Assembly: GCA_043776635.1 (NCBI GenBank)
Contig: JAYVRA010000021.1
Location: 19,692-83,691 of the forward strand
Length of the DNA: 64,000 nucleotides
Direction: 5' to 3'
Source of the DNA: JANMEX01 sp043776635
GTDB lineage: Bacteria; Pseudomonadota; Alphaproteobacteria; Rhizobiales; Rhizobiaceae
In this document: positions 42,986-52,357 of the stretch, piece by piece
Layout of the letters: each line of letters opens with the position of its first letter
Numbering within the stretch: the first letter of the stretch is position 1
The notes under the pieces: model-generated
What the model was told of the DNA's origin: nothing
What the model saw: the letters and a program-made list of their open reading frames with translations, nothing else
Database searches by the model: none
Translations under genes and position numbers: made by a program

Positions 42986-44209
42986 CTAACTTTCCCGTCT
43001 TAACACCGCCTGCAACAAATCCCTAATCCCAATCGACCCGACGAACTTCGACGTCTCGTCAAACAGCGCGACCGGGGCTGTGTGGCTTTTGTGCATAGCC
43101 AGCATGACGGTTCGCAGGTTTGTGCCGGGCGTTGCCCAGAACACCGGATTGGACGAGCCGGAGAATTCGTTTTCGACTTCAGCGCAAGAGACCCACTGTG
43201 ATTTTTTGCCGTTGGATTCGGCGTCTATGACGTGACTGGATTTATCCAATTTGAAGCGGGTTGTTTTCCGGCGGTCCAGCCAGACCCAACCGTCTTTTTC
43301 CGTTTCCAGCTCGCTGACGTTACGCATCACATTCCAGGCTGTGAGCACGGAAAGGGGGTTCACGTTGGAAATAAATTCGCGGACATAATCATTGGCTGGG
43401 CGCAGCATGATGTCTTCCGGCTTGCCGGACTGGACGATGCGGCCGCTCTCCATGATGGTGATGGTATTGCCGATTTTAAGGGCTTCCTCCAAATCATGGC
43501 TGACGAAGATAATGGTTTTCTTCAAGGCTTTTTGCAGCTGCAAAAGTTCGTCCTGCAGCTTGGTTCGGATGAGGGGATCGAGCGCGGAGAAGGGCTCGTC
43601 CATCAGCAAGATTGGCGCTTCAGTGGCAAAGGCTCTGGCGAGGCCGACGCGCTGCTGCATACCGCCGGAGAGTTCATGGGCGTATTTGTTTGCCCACTGG
43701 GTGAGGCCGACGAGATCAAGCTGTTTGGTGACGCGGGCATCCAGTTCAGCCTGCGGCACGCCGGAAAGTTCGAGGCCAAGGCCGACATTTTCGCGAACGG
43801 TGCGCCATGGCAGCAGCGCAAATTGCTGGAACACCATGGCGACAGCACCGCGCCGGACATTACGCAACTGTTCTTCCGAACAGGACACAACATCGGTCGT
43901 GCCGTGAGCACCGTGGACAATAACTTGCCCGCGCGTGACTTTGTTGAGTCCATTAACGGCACGTAGCAAAGTGGACTTTCCGGAGCCGGACAAGCCCATA
44001 AGCACAGAGATCTCCCCCTCGTTGACGGTGAGGTTTGCCCCCGCCGCGCCCAGCACGGAGCCGGTTTTTTCCAATATGTCGGCGCGGGACATGCCTGAGT
44101 CCAGCAACTTCATGGCCTCGGCAGTTTTGTTGCCGAAGATGATATCGACGTTTTTGAATTCGACGACCGGCTTGCCGGACTGTTGAGTGGAAACAGTTTG
44201 AGCGCTCAT
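42986..44209 (-). CDS. choV: Choline/betaine ABC transporter ATP-binding protein
   Basis: The 407-residue ProV/ChoV-type ATPase has Walker A GLSGSGKSTLLR near residue 73. The ABC signature ELSGGMQQRVGLARAFA, Walker B ILLMDEPFSALDPLI and the switch His in IIFVSHDLEEALK follow. After the nucleotide-binding domain a C-terminal CBS-like region (about residues 290-407, ending SKFVGSIGIRDLLQAVLR) probably senses solute. It overlaps the permease gene by four bases. It is the last gene of choXWV. Confidence 0.92.
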   Translation of the reverse strand: MSAQTVSTQQSGKPVVEFKNVDIIFGNKTAEAMKLLDSGMSRADILEKTGSVLGAAGANLTVNEGEISVLMGLSGSGKSTLLRAVNGLNKVTRGQVIVHGAHGTTDVVSCSEEQLRNVRRGAVAMVFQQFALLPWRTVRENVGLGLELSGVPQAELDARVTKQLDLVGLTQWANKYAHELSGGMQQRVGLARAFATEAPILLMDEPFSALDPLIRTKLQDELLQLQKALKKTIIFVSHDLEEALKIGNTITIMESGRIVQSGKPEDIMLRPANDYVREFISNVNPLSVLTAWNVMRNVSELETEKDGWVWLDRRKTTRFKLDKSSHVIDAESNGKKSQWVSCAEVENEFSGSSNPVFWATPGTNLRTVMLAMHKSHTAPVALFDETSKFVGSIGIRDLLQAVLRRES

Positions 44210-45060
44210 TTTTTGTCCCCCGCTTTTTGCGCCAGCATACGGTCCAAGATGATTGCGAGGATGACGAGCGCGAGGCCCGCTTCAATACCGAGCGGAATGT
44301 TGCGGTTTGCCAGTGCTTTATTCACCGGATTGCCAAGGCTTGGCGCACCGATCAGCGTGGCAAAGACGACCATGGAAAGCGAGAGCATAATGCACTGCGT
44401 AAGACCCGCCATTATGGAGGGTAGGGCTGCTGGAAGTTCCACTTTCCATAGCAATTGCCGACTGGTGGCCCCGAAACTTTCGCCCGCTTCGATCATTGGT
44501 CTGGGGATAGACGTGATGCCAAGATGGGTCATACGCACCGGTGCGGGCATAGCAAAAATAATGGTAACGATGAGGGCAGGGGCTGCACCAAGGCCGAACA
44601 AGATCAAGATTGGAATGAGATAAACGAAGGTTGGCATGGTCTGCATCAAATCCATAACCGGCTGAATGACGCGCCAGACCTTTGGCTTGTGTGCGGCCCA
44701 AATGCCGATGGGAACACCGATTGCCATGGAAATAGCAGTGGCTGCGACAACCAGCACAAGAGTCTGGATTGTCTCCTTCCAGAGGTTCTGGTTGATGATG
44801 AAAAGGAGACCGAGGAGTACGGCGATGGCCAAGGGCTTGGAGCGGCGCAGATAATAGGCGAGGCCTGCAATGAGGGCTGCGAGCAAAACCGGAGGAATGA
44901 GGAGTAGCAGGTATGTTGTGCCTTCGACGGCGAAGTTCAGCGACACTTTGATGGAATCAAACAGCCATTGAAAATTTTCGACGATGAACTCAATGACCGC
45001 TTTGCCCCACTGCCCGACAGGGATTTTCCACATGGTAATTACTTTTGACAGTGGATCCAT
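44206..45060 (-). CDS. choW: Choline/betaine ABC transporter permease
   Basis: ATG 45060 has GGGAGGG seven bases upstream and is preferred to TTG 45075. The 284-residue protein has about six to seven membrane helices and the permease cytosolic loop (EAGESFGATSRQLLWKVELPAALPSIMAGL), which docks with the ATPase. Together with the binding protein and ATPase it forms a ProW-type importer. A terminator-like hairpin lies between choX and this gene. Confidence 0.92.
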   Translation of the reverse strand: MDPLSKVITMWKIPVGQWGKAVIEFIVENFQWLFDSIKVSLNFAVEGTTYLLLLIPPVLLAALIAGLAYYLRRSKPLAIAVLLGLLFIINQNLWKETIQTLVLVVAATAISMAIGVPIGIWAAHKPKVWRVIQPVMDLMQTMPTFVYLIPILILFGLGAAPALIVTIIFAMPAPVRMTHLGITSIPRPMIEAGESFGATSRQLLWKVELPAALPSIMAGLTQCIMLSLSMVVFATLIGAPSLGNPVNKALANRNIPLGIEAGLALVILAIILDRMLAQKAGDKK

Positions 45061-45143
45061 TTTGCCCTCCCGCAACGCATTCTTAGTTTCTTCGCATTAT
45101 TCTTAATCGTGATGTTTGCCACATCACTCGAAAATGCTTTAAC

Positions 45144-45177
45144 AAAAAAGGCAGCTACGGTTTCCCATAGCCGCCTT
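45144..45177 (-). terminator. Intra-operon terminator/attenuator between choX and choW
   Basis: On the minus strand AAGGCGGCTA and TAGCTGCCTT arms (one mismatch) are followed by a T6 run. It lies about 21 bases after the choX stop. Such a hairpin would make the binding protein transcript more abundant than the permease and ATPase transcripts. Confidence 0.8.
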
Positions 45178-45198
45178 CAAAGTGTGAACTAAGAAAGC

Positions 45199-46131
45199 TT
45201 AGCCCGCAAGTGCGGCTGCGACAGCGGCGGCGGCATCGCCGCCGTCAAATGTGGTCACGCCTGCGAGCCACGGTGTAACCGCCGCCGCATTGGCTTTCAG
45301 CCAGACCTTTGCTGTTTCTTTAGGATCAGCGCCGTCCTTCAGGACAGGGCCCATCATTGCGCCTTCCATAGCGAGATTGAACTTAAGGTTTGACAGGAGT
45401 TTCCCGACATTCGGACATTCTGTGGTGTAGCCGGCGCGCACGTTTGTGGAAACTGTTGCCGCGCCAAAACCGCTATCGCCCATACCATCAAGGTAGGCGA
45501 TCTTCATTTCGCCCATAACAGGGTGCGGGGTCCAGCCGAGGAAAGCAATCCACTCATTGTTCTTCATGGCTTTTTCAGCTTCGGTCAACATCCCGGCTTC
45601 CGAGCTTTCGACCAGTTCAAAACCATCGAGCTTGTTTTTAGCCTCGGCAATCATTGTGCCAATGATACGGTTGCCGTCATTACCGGCTTCAATGCCGTAA
45701 ATCTTGCCCTTGAACTCGTCTTTGTGCGCGCCCAAATCGGTTAAGGACTTCACGCCGGCGTCGGCAACATATTGGGGTACAACAAGGCCGTAGCCTGCGC
45801 CGTCCAAATTCACGCCGATGGTTTCGACAGATTTATCGTCCATATAGGCTTTCACATCGGCAGTCATGGATGGCATCCAGTTGCCGAGGAATACGTCGAT
45901 GTCTTTGTTTTTCAGGGATGCGTAAGTCACAGGGACAGAGAGAGTTTTCACTTCCGGCGCGTAGCCAAGCGCTTCCAGAATAACCTGTGTTGTGCCGGTG
46001 GTAACTTGGATGTCGGTCCAGCCAACATCAGCAAAGCGCACGGCTTTACAAGTTTCAGCATCGCCCGCGAAAGCAGCGGAGGCAAAAATAGTGGATGCCA
46101 GAAGTGTGGCGGCGAATGTGGATTTCAACAT
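45199..46131 (-). CDS. choX: Choline ABC transporter periplasmic substrate-binding protein
   Basis: The 310-residue protein has a signal peptide (FAATLLASTIFASAAFA, cleavage before GDAETC). The quaternary-amine cage residues known from Sinorhizobium ChoX can be placed: DVGWTDI, FLGNWMPS, DGAGYGL, IEAGNDGN and FLGWTPHPVM. A pair of Cys (C28 in the AETCKAV segment and the TECPNVG Cys) may form a disulphide. It delivers choline to ChoW/ChoV. No betaine-synthesis genes are in the window. Confidence 0.92.
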   Translation of the reverse strand: MLKSTFAATLLASTIFASAAFAGDAETCKAVRFADVGWTDIQVTTGTTQVILEALGYAPEVKTLSVPVTYASLKNKDIDVFLGNWMPSMTADVKAYMDDKSVETIGVNLDGAGYGLVVPQYVADAGVKSLTDLGAHKDEFKGKIYGIEAGNDGNRIIGTMIAEAKNKLDGFELVESSEAGMLTEAEKAMKNNEWIAFLGWTPHPVMGEMKIAYLDGMGDSGFGAATVSTNVRAGYTTECPNVGKLLSNLKFNLAMEGAMMGPVLKDGADPKETAKVWLKANAAAVTPWLAGVTTFDGGDAAAAVAAALAG

Positions 46132-46307
46132 GATTGTTTCCCTTATTATTACGTTTTTTGCGGACCGGAGAGCCAGGCACGACGCCCGTCACTGTCATAA
46201 GTTTTGGCATGATTTCATAGCGTATGCCAGTGTTTCCATAGTTTGACTGCGACATCAAATAGGCCATTCACGAACTGTTGCGAGAGACTTGTAATTAGCT
46301 ATGTCGA

Positions 46308-46553
46308 ATGATGGACCAAGTTAACATTCATCAGGCAAAGACAGAACTCTCCAGCCTTATTGCCCGTGTTGAAGCAGGTGAGGAGATTATTATCGCTCGC
46401 GGCAACAAGCCCGTGGCCTTTTTGGGTCCGATTGGCGCGATGCCTGAGCGTGAGCGTAAGCCGGGCGCTTGGAAAGGGCGGATGACGGTTCCAGCGACAT
46501 CTTTTGAGCCTCTGGCGGAAGACGAGCTTTGCCTGTTTGAGGGGCAAGGCTGA
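46308..46553 (+). CDS. Antitoxin of the Phd/YefM (prevent-host-death) family
   Basis: The 81-residue product has the Phd-type N-terminus (VNIHQAKTELSSLIARVEAGEEIIIARGNKPVAFL) and an acidic C-terminal tail ending ELCLFEGQG. A second ATG directly follows the first (46311). It lies five bases before a PIN toxin gene, which identifies it as its antitoxin. The pair is expressed on its own, divergent from choX. Confidence 0.92.
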   Translation: MMDQVNIHQAKTELSSLIARVEAGEEIIIARGNKPVAFLGPIGAMPERERKPGAWKGRMTVPATSFEPLAEDELCLFEGQG

Positions 46554-46558
46554 CCAGC

Positions 46559-46945
46559 ATGAACATGCTTTTGGACACGCACATATTTGCATGGTGGATT
46601 TTCGATGCACCTGAACTTTCCAAGACAGCGCGGGCGGCAATCGTCAATCCGGAAAATCGGATTTTTGTGGGCAGTGTTACAGCGTTTGAAATTGCGACCG
46701 AACACCGTTTGGGTAGATGGGATGCTATCGCAGAGCTTATCGAAGAGTTTGAAAATGTTTTGCGAGAGGAGCAGTTTGAAGCGCTGCCTATTGGTATCAG
46801 TCACTCACGGCTCGCGGGACTTTACAAGGCGGAACATCGCGATCCGTTTGACCGGTTATTAGCGGCGCAGGCCAAGCTGGAGTTGTTTGTTTTAGTCACG
46901 GCTAATAGTGCGTTCAAAGATTTTGATGTGAATATTCTGGTTTGA
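46559..46945 (+). CDS. vapC: PIN-domain toxin VapC
   Basis: The 128-residue PIN protein has D6 (MLLDTHIF), E44 (TAFEIATEHRLG) and the DPFDRLLAAQA segment (D95 and D98). The usual final acidic residue of the VTAD motif is Asn here (VTANSAF), with Asp121 nearby, so activity might be altered. It would be a sequence-specific ribonuclease toxin. The Phd-type antitoxin gene is directly upstream. Confidence 0.92.
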   Translation: MNMLLDTHIFAWWIFDAPELSKTARAAIVNPENRIFVGSVTAFEIATEHRLGRWDAIAELIEEFENVLREEQFEALPIGISHSRLAGLYKAEHRDPFDRLLAAQAKLELFVLVTANSAFKDFDVNILV

Positions 46946-46994
46946 AGTCTGCGACGACTCGCCATTCGTATGCCCACTGACTATTAGATTTTGC

Positions 46995-47603
46995 ATGGCT
47001 AAACTCTATTTCAACTACGCGACCATGAATGCCGGCAAGACGACGATGCTGTTGCAGGCGTCGTATAACTACCAGGAGCGCGGGATGCGCACGCTGTTGT
47101 TTGTGGCGGGGCATTATCGCAAGGACGGTGAGGGGTATATTTCTTCGCGTATTGGCTTGGAAGAAAAAGCCGAAATGTTCCGCGATGAAGACGATATGTT
47201 TCAGCGCGTACAGGACCGGATTGATACGCACCCGATACACTGCGTGTTTGTGGACGAGGCGCAGTTCCTGACAAGCGATCAAGTGTGGCAGTTGGCCCGC
47301 GTGGCAGACCGATTAGGCATTCCCGTGATGTGCTATGGGCTGCGGACTGACTTTCAGGGTAAACTCTTTCCAGGCTCTGAGGCGCTGTTGGCGATTGCAG
47401 ATGATTTGCGCGAAGTACGCACGATTTGCCGGTGCGGCAAGAAGGCAACCATGGTGGTGCGCCTTGGCGAGGATGGCAAAGTTGCGAGGCAAGGCGGGCA
47501 GGTGGCTATAGGTAAGGATGTTTACGTTTCGCTGTGCCGCCCGCATTGGGAAGAAGAGATGGGGCGGGTTCAGCCGGAAGATTTGATAGGGTTCAGCCGC
47601 TAG
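46995..47603 (+). CDS. tdk: Thymidine kinase
   Basis: The 202-residue type II thymidine kinase has the P-loop YATMNAGKTTMLLQASYNY near residues 8-26. VFVDEAQFLT is the Walker B/lasso region, and four Cys ligand a zinc (CRCGKKA and SLCRPHW). YGLRTDFQGKLF is the substrate-binding segment. It salvages thymidine to dTMP. It follows the PIN toxin gene by 49 bases on the same strand, but probably has its own promoter. Confidence 0.96.
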   Translation: MAKLYFNYATMNAGKTTMLLQASYNYQERGMRTLLFVAGHYRKDGEGYISSRIGLEEKAEMFRDEDDMFQRVQDRIDTHPIHCVFVDEAQFLTSDQVWQLARVADRLGIPVMCYGLRTDFQGKLFPGSEALLAIADDLREVRTICRCGKKATMVVRLGEDGKVARQGGQVAIGKDVYVSLCRPHWEEEMGRVQPEDLIGFSR

Positions 47604-47802
47604 GTCCATGGTCGCCGAGATAGAATCGGCGCGTTGCTCTCAGTCCTTGTTTTATCGCATCGTTTTAACGTAAAACCGCGCGAACATTTTGCCAACGATG
47701 CTTTGGATTTGAGTTTGCATTATGGCGAAGGATGCTCTTTCAATCGGGATTAGGACCACCTATATTCGCGGTCGCTGACACTTCCCTTACGGAGATATAT
47801 CC

Positions 47803-48891
47803 ATGGCCACGTTGCAAAATTTTGATGCTGAAATTGCTAAAACCAAAGCTGTGGTTGAGGATATGAAAACCAAACTTGACCAGACCGCGGTGGTCATGGA
47901 CCAAGTTGCGAGGGCCGATAAGAAAATTGGCGATGCTAACTTCGATATTGAAAACGCCCGTTTGGAAGATGTGCTGACCCAGCAAAAGACCATGGAAGGC
48001 AATATTGCTGACCTTATCATCGGCCTTGAAGACGCCACCAACGTGTTTGGTTCGGAATTTGAATCGATGAAAAGCTATACCGGTTGGGAAAAATTCATTG
48101 GAATTTTCTCCAAGGACCGCGCCACGCGGATGCGCACGGACCGTGTGCGTAACATGTCGATGGCGGGCAATTTGCAGGAATTATTGTCGAAGTCTGATAC
48201 CATCGTAGGTATTTTGAAGAACCAAAAGATGGTTCTGGACAGCCGCTATAAGACTTCCGAGGCCAGCCTTGTGCAGGTGATTGAGCGCCGCAAGACCACG
48301 ATGGATTCGCTTGAGGCCACGCAAAAGCGCATAAACGAGTTGAACCCGCTTTTGCTGGATTTGGAAAATCAGCTTGCTGCATCAACAGACCAGAAGTCGC
48401 GCACAAAAATCGAAGCTGAGCGCTCGAAGCTGGCGACGGAGTATAATGAGCAGCAGGCGCAAGAACAGGTTCTTCTTGCCGAAAGCCAAACGCTCGAGCG
48501 CTACACTTCGATGTTTCAGACATTCGTGGATTCGCTGAACAACCAGATTGCGGCGCAAGCCACACTCATCAACAAGCTTACAATTGATACTGAGCAGCGC
48601 ATTGTTCTTTACAAGGCGTTGGAAGATTCATTGAAAACTGCGGCTCAGCAAGATGTGGCGCACAAGATCAACACGCTTGGCTCCAAAGTGGATACGGCTG
48701 CGGAAGAGACAATGGCGGGCATCGGTGCTGCGGCGCAGAAGCATATCGGCGATTTGCTGGAATTGCATGAAAAGAACATGGTTTCGACTGCCGATATTCA
48801 GCGCCGCAAGAAGCTTGCCGACGATGCGTTTTCACGCCGGTTCAGTGAGGTTCTTGCCAAGCACAATTCAGCCAATTACGTTCAAAGCTAG
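47803..48891 (+). CDS. Coiled-coil protein of the AAA/DUF2333 module (first gene)
   Basis: The 362-residue product has no signal peptide and no membrane segment. Long coiled coils cover about residues 5-85 and 140-240 (MDSLEATQKRINELNPLLLDLENQLAAS, later ERSKLATEYNEQQAQEQVLLAESQ). The C-terminal half, with INKLTIDTEQRIVLYKALEDSL and LLELHEKNMVSTADIQRRKKLADDAF, recalls TelA/toxic-anion-resistance proteins in style, but I cannot confirm homology. It starts a run of same-strand genes that include an AAA+ ATPase and a DUF2333 membrane protein. A long palindromic unit separates it from the next gene. Confidence 0.75.
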   Translation: MATLQNFDAEIAKTKAVVEDMKTKLDQTAVVMDQVARADKKIGDANFDIENARLEDVLTQQKTMEGNIADLIIGLEDATNVFGSEFESMKSYTGWEKFIGIFSKDRATRMRTDRVRNMSMAGNLQELLSKSDTIVGILKNQKMVLDSRYKTSEASLVQVIERRKTTMDSLEATQKRINELNPLLLDLENQLAASTDQKSRTKIEAERSKLATEYNEQQAQEQVLLAESQTLERYTSMFQTFVDSLNNQIAAQATLINKLTIDTEQRIVLYKALEDSLKTAAQQDVAHKINTLGSKVDTAAEETMAGIGAAAQKHIGDLLELHEKNMVSTADIQRRKKLADDAFSRRFSEVLAKHNSANYVQS

Positions 48892-48903
48892 ATGAAAATG
48901 CTA

Positions 48904-49007
48904 CTGCGAGGGCCATCTGCAGCGATTTTCTGCGCTTTTGATGCTCACGTACCCAAACGTACGTTGCGCTTCAGTTCTCGAAAATCACTGCATTTGAGCC
49001 CTCGCAG
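48904..49007. repeat. Long imperfect intergenic palindrome
   Basis: Outer arms ctgcgagggc (48904-48913) and gccctcgcag (48998-49007) are perfect. Inner arms gcagcgattttc and gaaaatcactgc pair with one mismatch, and a cgtac/gtacg pair lies at the centre. I recall similar units dispersed in related genomes. It sits between the first and second genes of the AAA/DUF2333 module and, when transcribed, would form a long stem affecting mRNA processing or polarity. Confidence 0.75.
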
Positions 49008-49051
49008 CGAATTTTGATTCTTGCTTTGTGATGATTGAACGGGGAGCTGAA

Positions 49052-50197
49052 ATGGAAACGGATGAAGTCCAAGCCGGTCGCTATTTCAAGGCGATTGGTT
49101 CTGCGCTTGAGGGGCTGAATGTGTTTCTACTCGCGCGGGAGGCAACCCCGCAGCGGGACGATATTTTAGCTGGTGTGATCGCCGGATATATTGCGCGGTT
49201 GGAAAATTCCTTTGCTTGTTGGCAAAATAAACTTGCGTTTACCGACACGTTCAAAATCTCCCGTGCTGAATCTGGTTTTCCGGTTTTTCAGAATGTTTTA
49301 GAGTTGGATCGCGATTATCTCACGGCAAAAGAGCGCCTGCTGACCATCCCCTCTGCCGCGCAGCTTCGCGCGGACATGGCTGATTTTATCTTACGCAAGA
49401 AAGAATTTCCGGCAGCGCTTCAAAAGGCACTGGCAGAGCGGATTTATCTGGAAGAAGCCCGCAAGGGCGAGCTGTTCAAGCCCTATATTTTGCCATGCAC
49501 GATTAAGGTCGGTGTCAATACGCAAACCATGCGTCCGAGCTACATGGTGCATTGGGGTGTGTTTGATGGCTCCGCAAATCTGCCGATGGTCTATTTGGCA
49601 ACGCTTGAAGACTCGAGCGAGCAACTGGTTGCGGCCCTTGTCACCAGCGATGGCAAGCTGAACCCTGATGAAAGAATTCCGCTGCCGGTGGAAGGGTTGC
49701 TCAATCCGGCGCTGGCGCGTCAGTTCGATGATTTTGCTGAGAAGAATTCGTCTTACTCGCTATCGCCTTCGACGATTGCGACCAATATGGACAAGGATTT
49801 TGCCGCGCTGCACCCCAAGCAATTGCGCCGTACGGTGCTTGGGCCGTTTTATAGCGTGGGCATGACGGAGAATAATTCGACTGTTTCTGAAGTGCTTTCA
49901 AAGGTGCGCAAGCCTGAAAATGCGTGGCTTTTGACGTGGACTATCCAGGAAATTTTCTCGAAAAAAGAGATTATTGAAAAAAAGGGTTTCTTTTCCACCG
50001 ATCCGGCCCGTGAAGAATACCACATTAATACGGACGATCTGGAGTGCGCGCGCATGGGCGTATCGTCCTATGAGCGCCATGCGCTGGTGCCGCATGAAGC
50101 CTATCAGGCGCTTTATGCCAGCGGTGAAACGAAGAAGATCTTTGATGGGTATAAGGTTCATGTCTTGTCCAACGGGCAGGTGATTAGTGATGTTTGA
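49052..50197 (+). CDS. Uncharacterised protein of the AAA/DUF2333 module (second gene)
   Basis: ATG 49052 follows GGGGAG by seven bases and is preferred to ATG 49028. The 381-residue cytosolic protein is helical at the N-terminus (about residues 1-140), then mixed alpha/beta with VHWGVFDGSANLPMVYLATLE and TIKVGVNTQTMRPSYMV. I recognise no domain. Its stop is ten bases before the AAA+ ATPase start, so the two are probably co-translated and may interact. Confidence 0.75.
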   Translation: METDEVQAGRYFKAIGSALEGLNVFLLAREATPQRDDILAGVIAGYIARLENSFACWQNKLAFTDTFKISRAESGFPVFQNVLELDRDYLTAKERLLTIPSAAQLRADMADFILRKKEFPAALQKALAERIYLEEARKGELFKPYILPCTIKVGVNTQTMRPSYMVHWGVFDGSANLPMVYLATLEDSSEQLVAALVTSDGKLNPDERIPLPVEGLLNPALARQFDDFAEKNSSYSLSPSTIATNMDKDFAALHPKQLRRTVLGPFYSVGMTENNSTVSEVLSKVRKPENAWLLTWTIQEIFSKKEIIEKKGFFSTDPAREEYHINTDDLECARMGVSSYERHALVPHEAYQALYASGETKKIFDGYKVHVLSNGQVISDV

Positions 50198-50207
50198 GGA
50201 TGCATAA

Positions 50208-52112
50208 ATGGACGCTGGCCTGACCACAATTGACGAAAAAGACATCGCAAAGCATTTGCCGACTGCGCAATCGCTGGTGACGCGGTTGATTATGCTGGAT
50301 GCTGTCGATGGCAATTCCGGCGTGGAAATTGCGGGCACGGGCAGGCGTTTTGTCTCGACAGTTTCGACGGCTGGAATGCGCAAATCCCGCGAGGTGGAAT
50401 TTACCAAATCGATCCAGAAGATCCGGCCCGATGACAGTTTAATGTCTATTGCGCAGCACACATTGTTGTTCCGCACGCGCCGTGCGGCAAGTGTGGCTCT
50501 TGCTGTGGCAGATGTTTATGCGCGGCAAACCCCGCTGGAAGCGCTGATGGCGCGTAATGCTTCCAAGCCTTTAGAGGGCGATGAGGCTTCGCAGTTTCGT
50601 AACTATCTGTCGGCCTCGGCTTACGTCGCCGCGTTCACTTTCGCGGCCTATATCAGCCAAGTAATTGAGGCGGATTCGACCGCTGTGAAAGATGTTGCCG
50701 AGCCTGCGTTCCAGTTTGATACCGCGCAAGACGCCGTGAAGTCGCTGATTGCCGGACTTGATGGCGCGATTACCGGTGCGCCGGATGAGGCGGCGATGCT
50801 TGCCTGCGCTAGCGCTTTGGCGCGGACGGCGATCGACGCGCTATTACAGCGTCGCGGGCGTTTTACCGGCCTTGGTGCGTTTGAAAATACGCATCTGCGA
50901 CTGGAGGCGGATAACTTCACGCTTGATGGTTTTGATGTCGCGCCCGGCAAGCGCTCCAAGCCGCTGGTGATGAGCTTCAAAAAGCCGGAAGAAGTTGTCG
51001 GCAATCACATCGCCAAATATCAAGCGGTGAAGTTGGCCAAGATGATTATGGCCTATGATTTTGACCGGCAGATGAACCCGTTTGTTGAGCTTGGCGGCTT
51101 TATTTTTACCTTTATCGGCGATGGCGCACCGGGCACGGGTAAGACAACGCTTATTCAAATGATTGCCGGTCTTATCAATGAGCATTGCCTCGTGGCGGGT
51201 TATCCGTTTGTTTATCAAAACTTTGGTGTGGACCAGATTTCGTCGTATCAAGGAAAATCCGGACAGAACTGCCGCCAGTTTATCGATAATGTTATCAATC
51301 CGCGGGTTATCGCCTTTGGCACGATTGACGATATTGACCAAGTGGCGGCCAAGCGCTCGGACGATCACGCCTCGGCCGGTCAGCAGGAAATTACGGGCGT
51401 ATTGATGGATGCCTTTGCCGGTGCGCAGACCGTCGTGCGCGGCAATGCCTCGTTCGGCATGTTCTCCAATTATCCTGAAAACGTGGACGATGCGCTTCGC
51501 CAACGAGCGAGTGCGCGCTGGTTAGTTGACGGGCCGCAAACGCGGGACGATTACATCGATATTTTCGCCATGCTTGCGGGCAAGAACCATAAAATTCCGC
51601 TGGGTGACCATGTACTTTACGCTGCGCAGGAAATCCAAAAGGCTGTGACGGAAGCCTATTCAAGCTTTGCGACGCCGCATGAAGAAGCGCTGGGGCAAGT
51701 GTTCAAAAAGTTCATTAACGACAATGGCGAGCCGGACTCGCTGAGTGATATTGGTGACTATCTCTTCCGCATCAAGGAGCGTGAGCCGCGCTTTACGGGT
51801 CGTGCCATCAAGAACATCACGGACGCCATTAAAATGCGGGCGATGGATATTGAACTGCCGGACGAGTGGTTTGAAAAGCCTGAGACCTTCATGCACAAAA
51901 GCTATGATGATAAGAAAGCAATGGTGTCTGAACTTCGCAAGCCGTTCACAATCGAGACCGTGATGCAGGAAGTTAACCGCTACGCCGATAGCGAATTCCG
52001 CTATTCGGATAAGTCTGACGATGCCGCTGTGCAGAAAATAATCCGCGATGCCCGGCTGCGCGAACGGGCGATTGCTGAAGTTGAAGAGATGAAGAATAAG
52101 GGGGTTCGGTGA
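50208..52112 (+). CDS. AAA+ ATPase of the DUF2333-associated module
   Basis: The 634-residue protein has an N-terminal helical region of about 260 residues without a known domain. The AAA+ core follows: Walker A GAPGTGKT (306-313), Walker B-like VIAFGTIDDID (367-377), a sensor-1 Asn in MFSNYPENVDDAL (N421) and candidate arginine fingers R431 and R433 (ALRQRASARW). The C-terminal 150 residues are helical and charged. It is the likely motor of the module, working with the flanking unknown proteins. No protease or nuclease domain is fused. Confidence 0.88.
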   Translation: MDAGLTTIDEKDIAKHLPTAQSLVTRLIMLDAVDGNSGVEIAGTGRRFVSTVSTAGMRKSREVEFTKSIQKIRPDDSLMSIAQHTLLFRTRRAASVALAVADVYARQTPLEALMARNASKPLEGDEASQFRNYLSASAYVAAFTFAAYISQVIEADSTAVKDVAEPAFQFDTAQDAVKSLIAGLDGAITGAPDEAAMLACASALARTAIDALLQRRGRFTGLGAFENTHLRLEADNFTLDGFDVAPGKRSKPLVMSFKKPEEVVGNHIAKYQAVKLAKMIMAYDFDRQMNPFVELGGFIFTFIGDGAPGTGKTTLIQMIAGLINEHCLVAGYPFVYQNFGVDQISSYQGKSGQNCRQFIDNVINPRVIAFGTIDDIDQVAAKRSDDHASAGQQEITGVLMDAFAGAQTVVRGNASFGMFSNYPENVDDALRQRASARWLVDGPQTRDDYIDIFAMLAGKNHKIPLGDHVLYAAQEIQKAVTEAYSSFATPHEEALGQVFKKFINDNGEPDSLSDIGDYLFRIKEREPRFTGRAIKNITDAIKMRAMDIELPDEWFEKPETFMHKSYDDKKAMVSELRKPFTIETVMQEVNRYADSEFRYSDKSDDAAVQKIIRDARLRERAIAEVEEMKNKGVR

Positions 52113-52204
52113 TTTGCAATGAGATACGGTTTTGATCCGAAATCTTCTTCACAAAGTGGAGGAGAAAGACTCGGGCAATGGCCGTTAGATAGACTTCACG
52201 GATT

Positions 52205-52357
52205 GTGGAGTTTAAAGTAACACACTTGCTGAACACCTTTTTGATGCTTCGGGCGGACCTTATTGCAGCAGGCGGATTTACTGTGAAAATTCTTGGTGAT
52301 CTTCCAAAAGGATTTATCAATACCAAAATCAAAAACATGACCGGAGTGGATATCTAA
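52205..52357 (+). other. Short 50-codon frame in the gap after the AAA+ gene
   Basis: A GTG-started frame (ending GDLPKGFINTKIKN then a stop at 52357) lies in the gap between the AAA+ gene and hicB. I recognise no family. It could be a remnant brought in with hicAB or chance. Confidence 0.25.

Noticed and set aside
42839..43003. A 54-codon frame upstream of the choV 3' end
   Set aside because: No ribosome site, no motif and overlap with choV; kept only as a remark.
43232..43966. A 244-codon plus-strand frame inside choV
   Set aside because: Antisense shadow of a conserved ABC ATPase.
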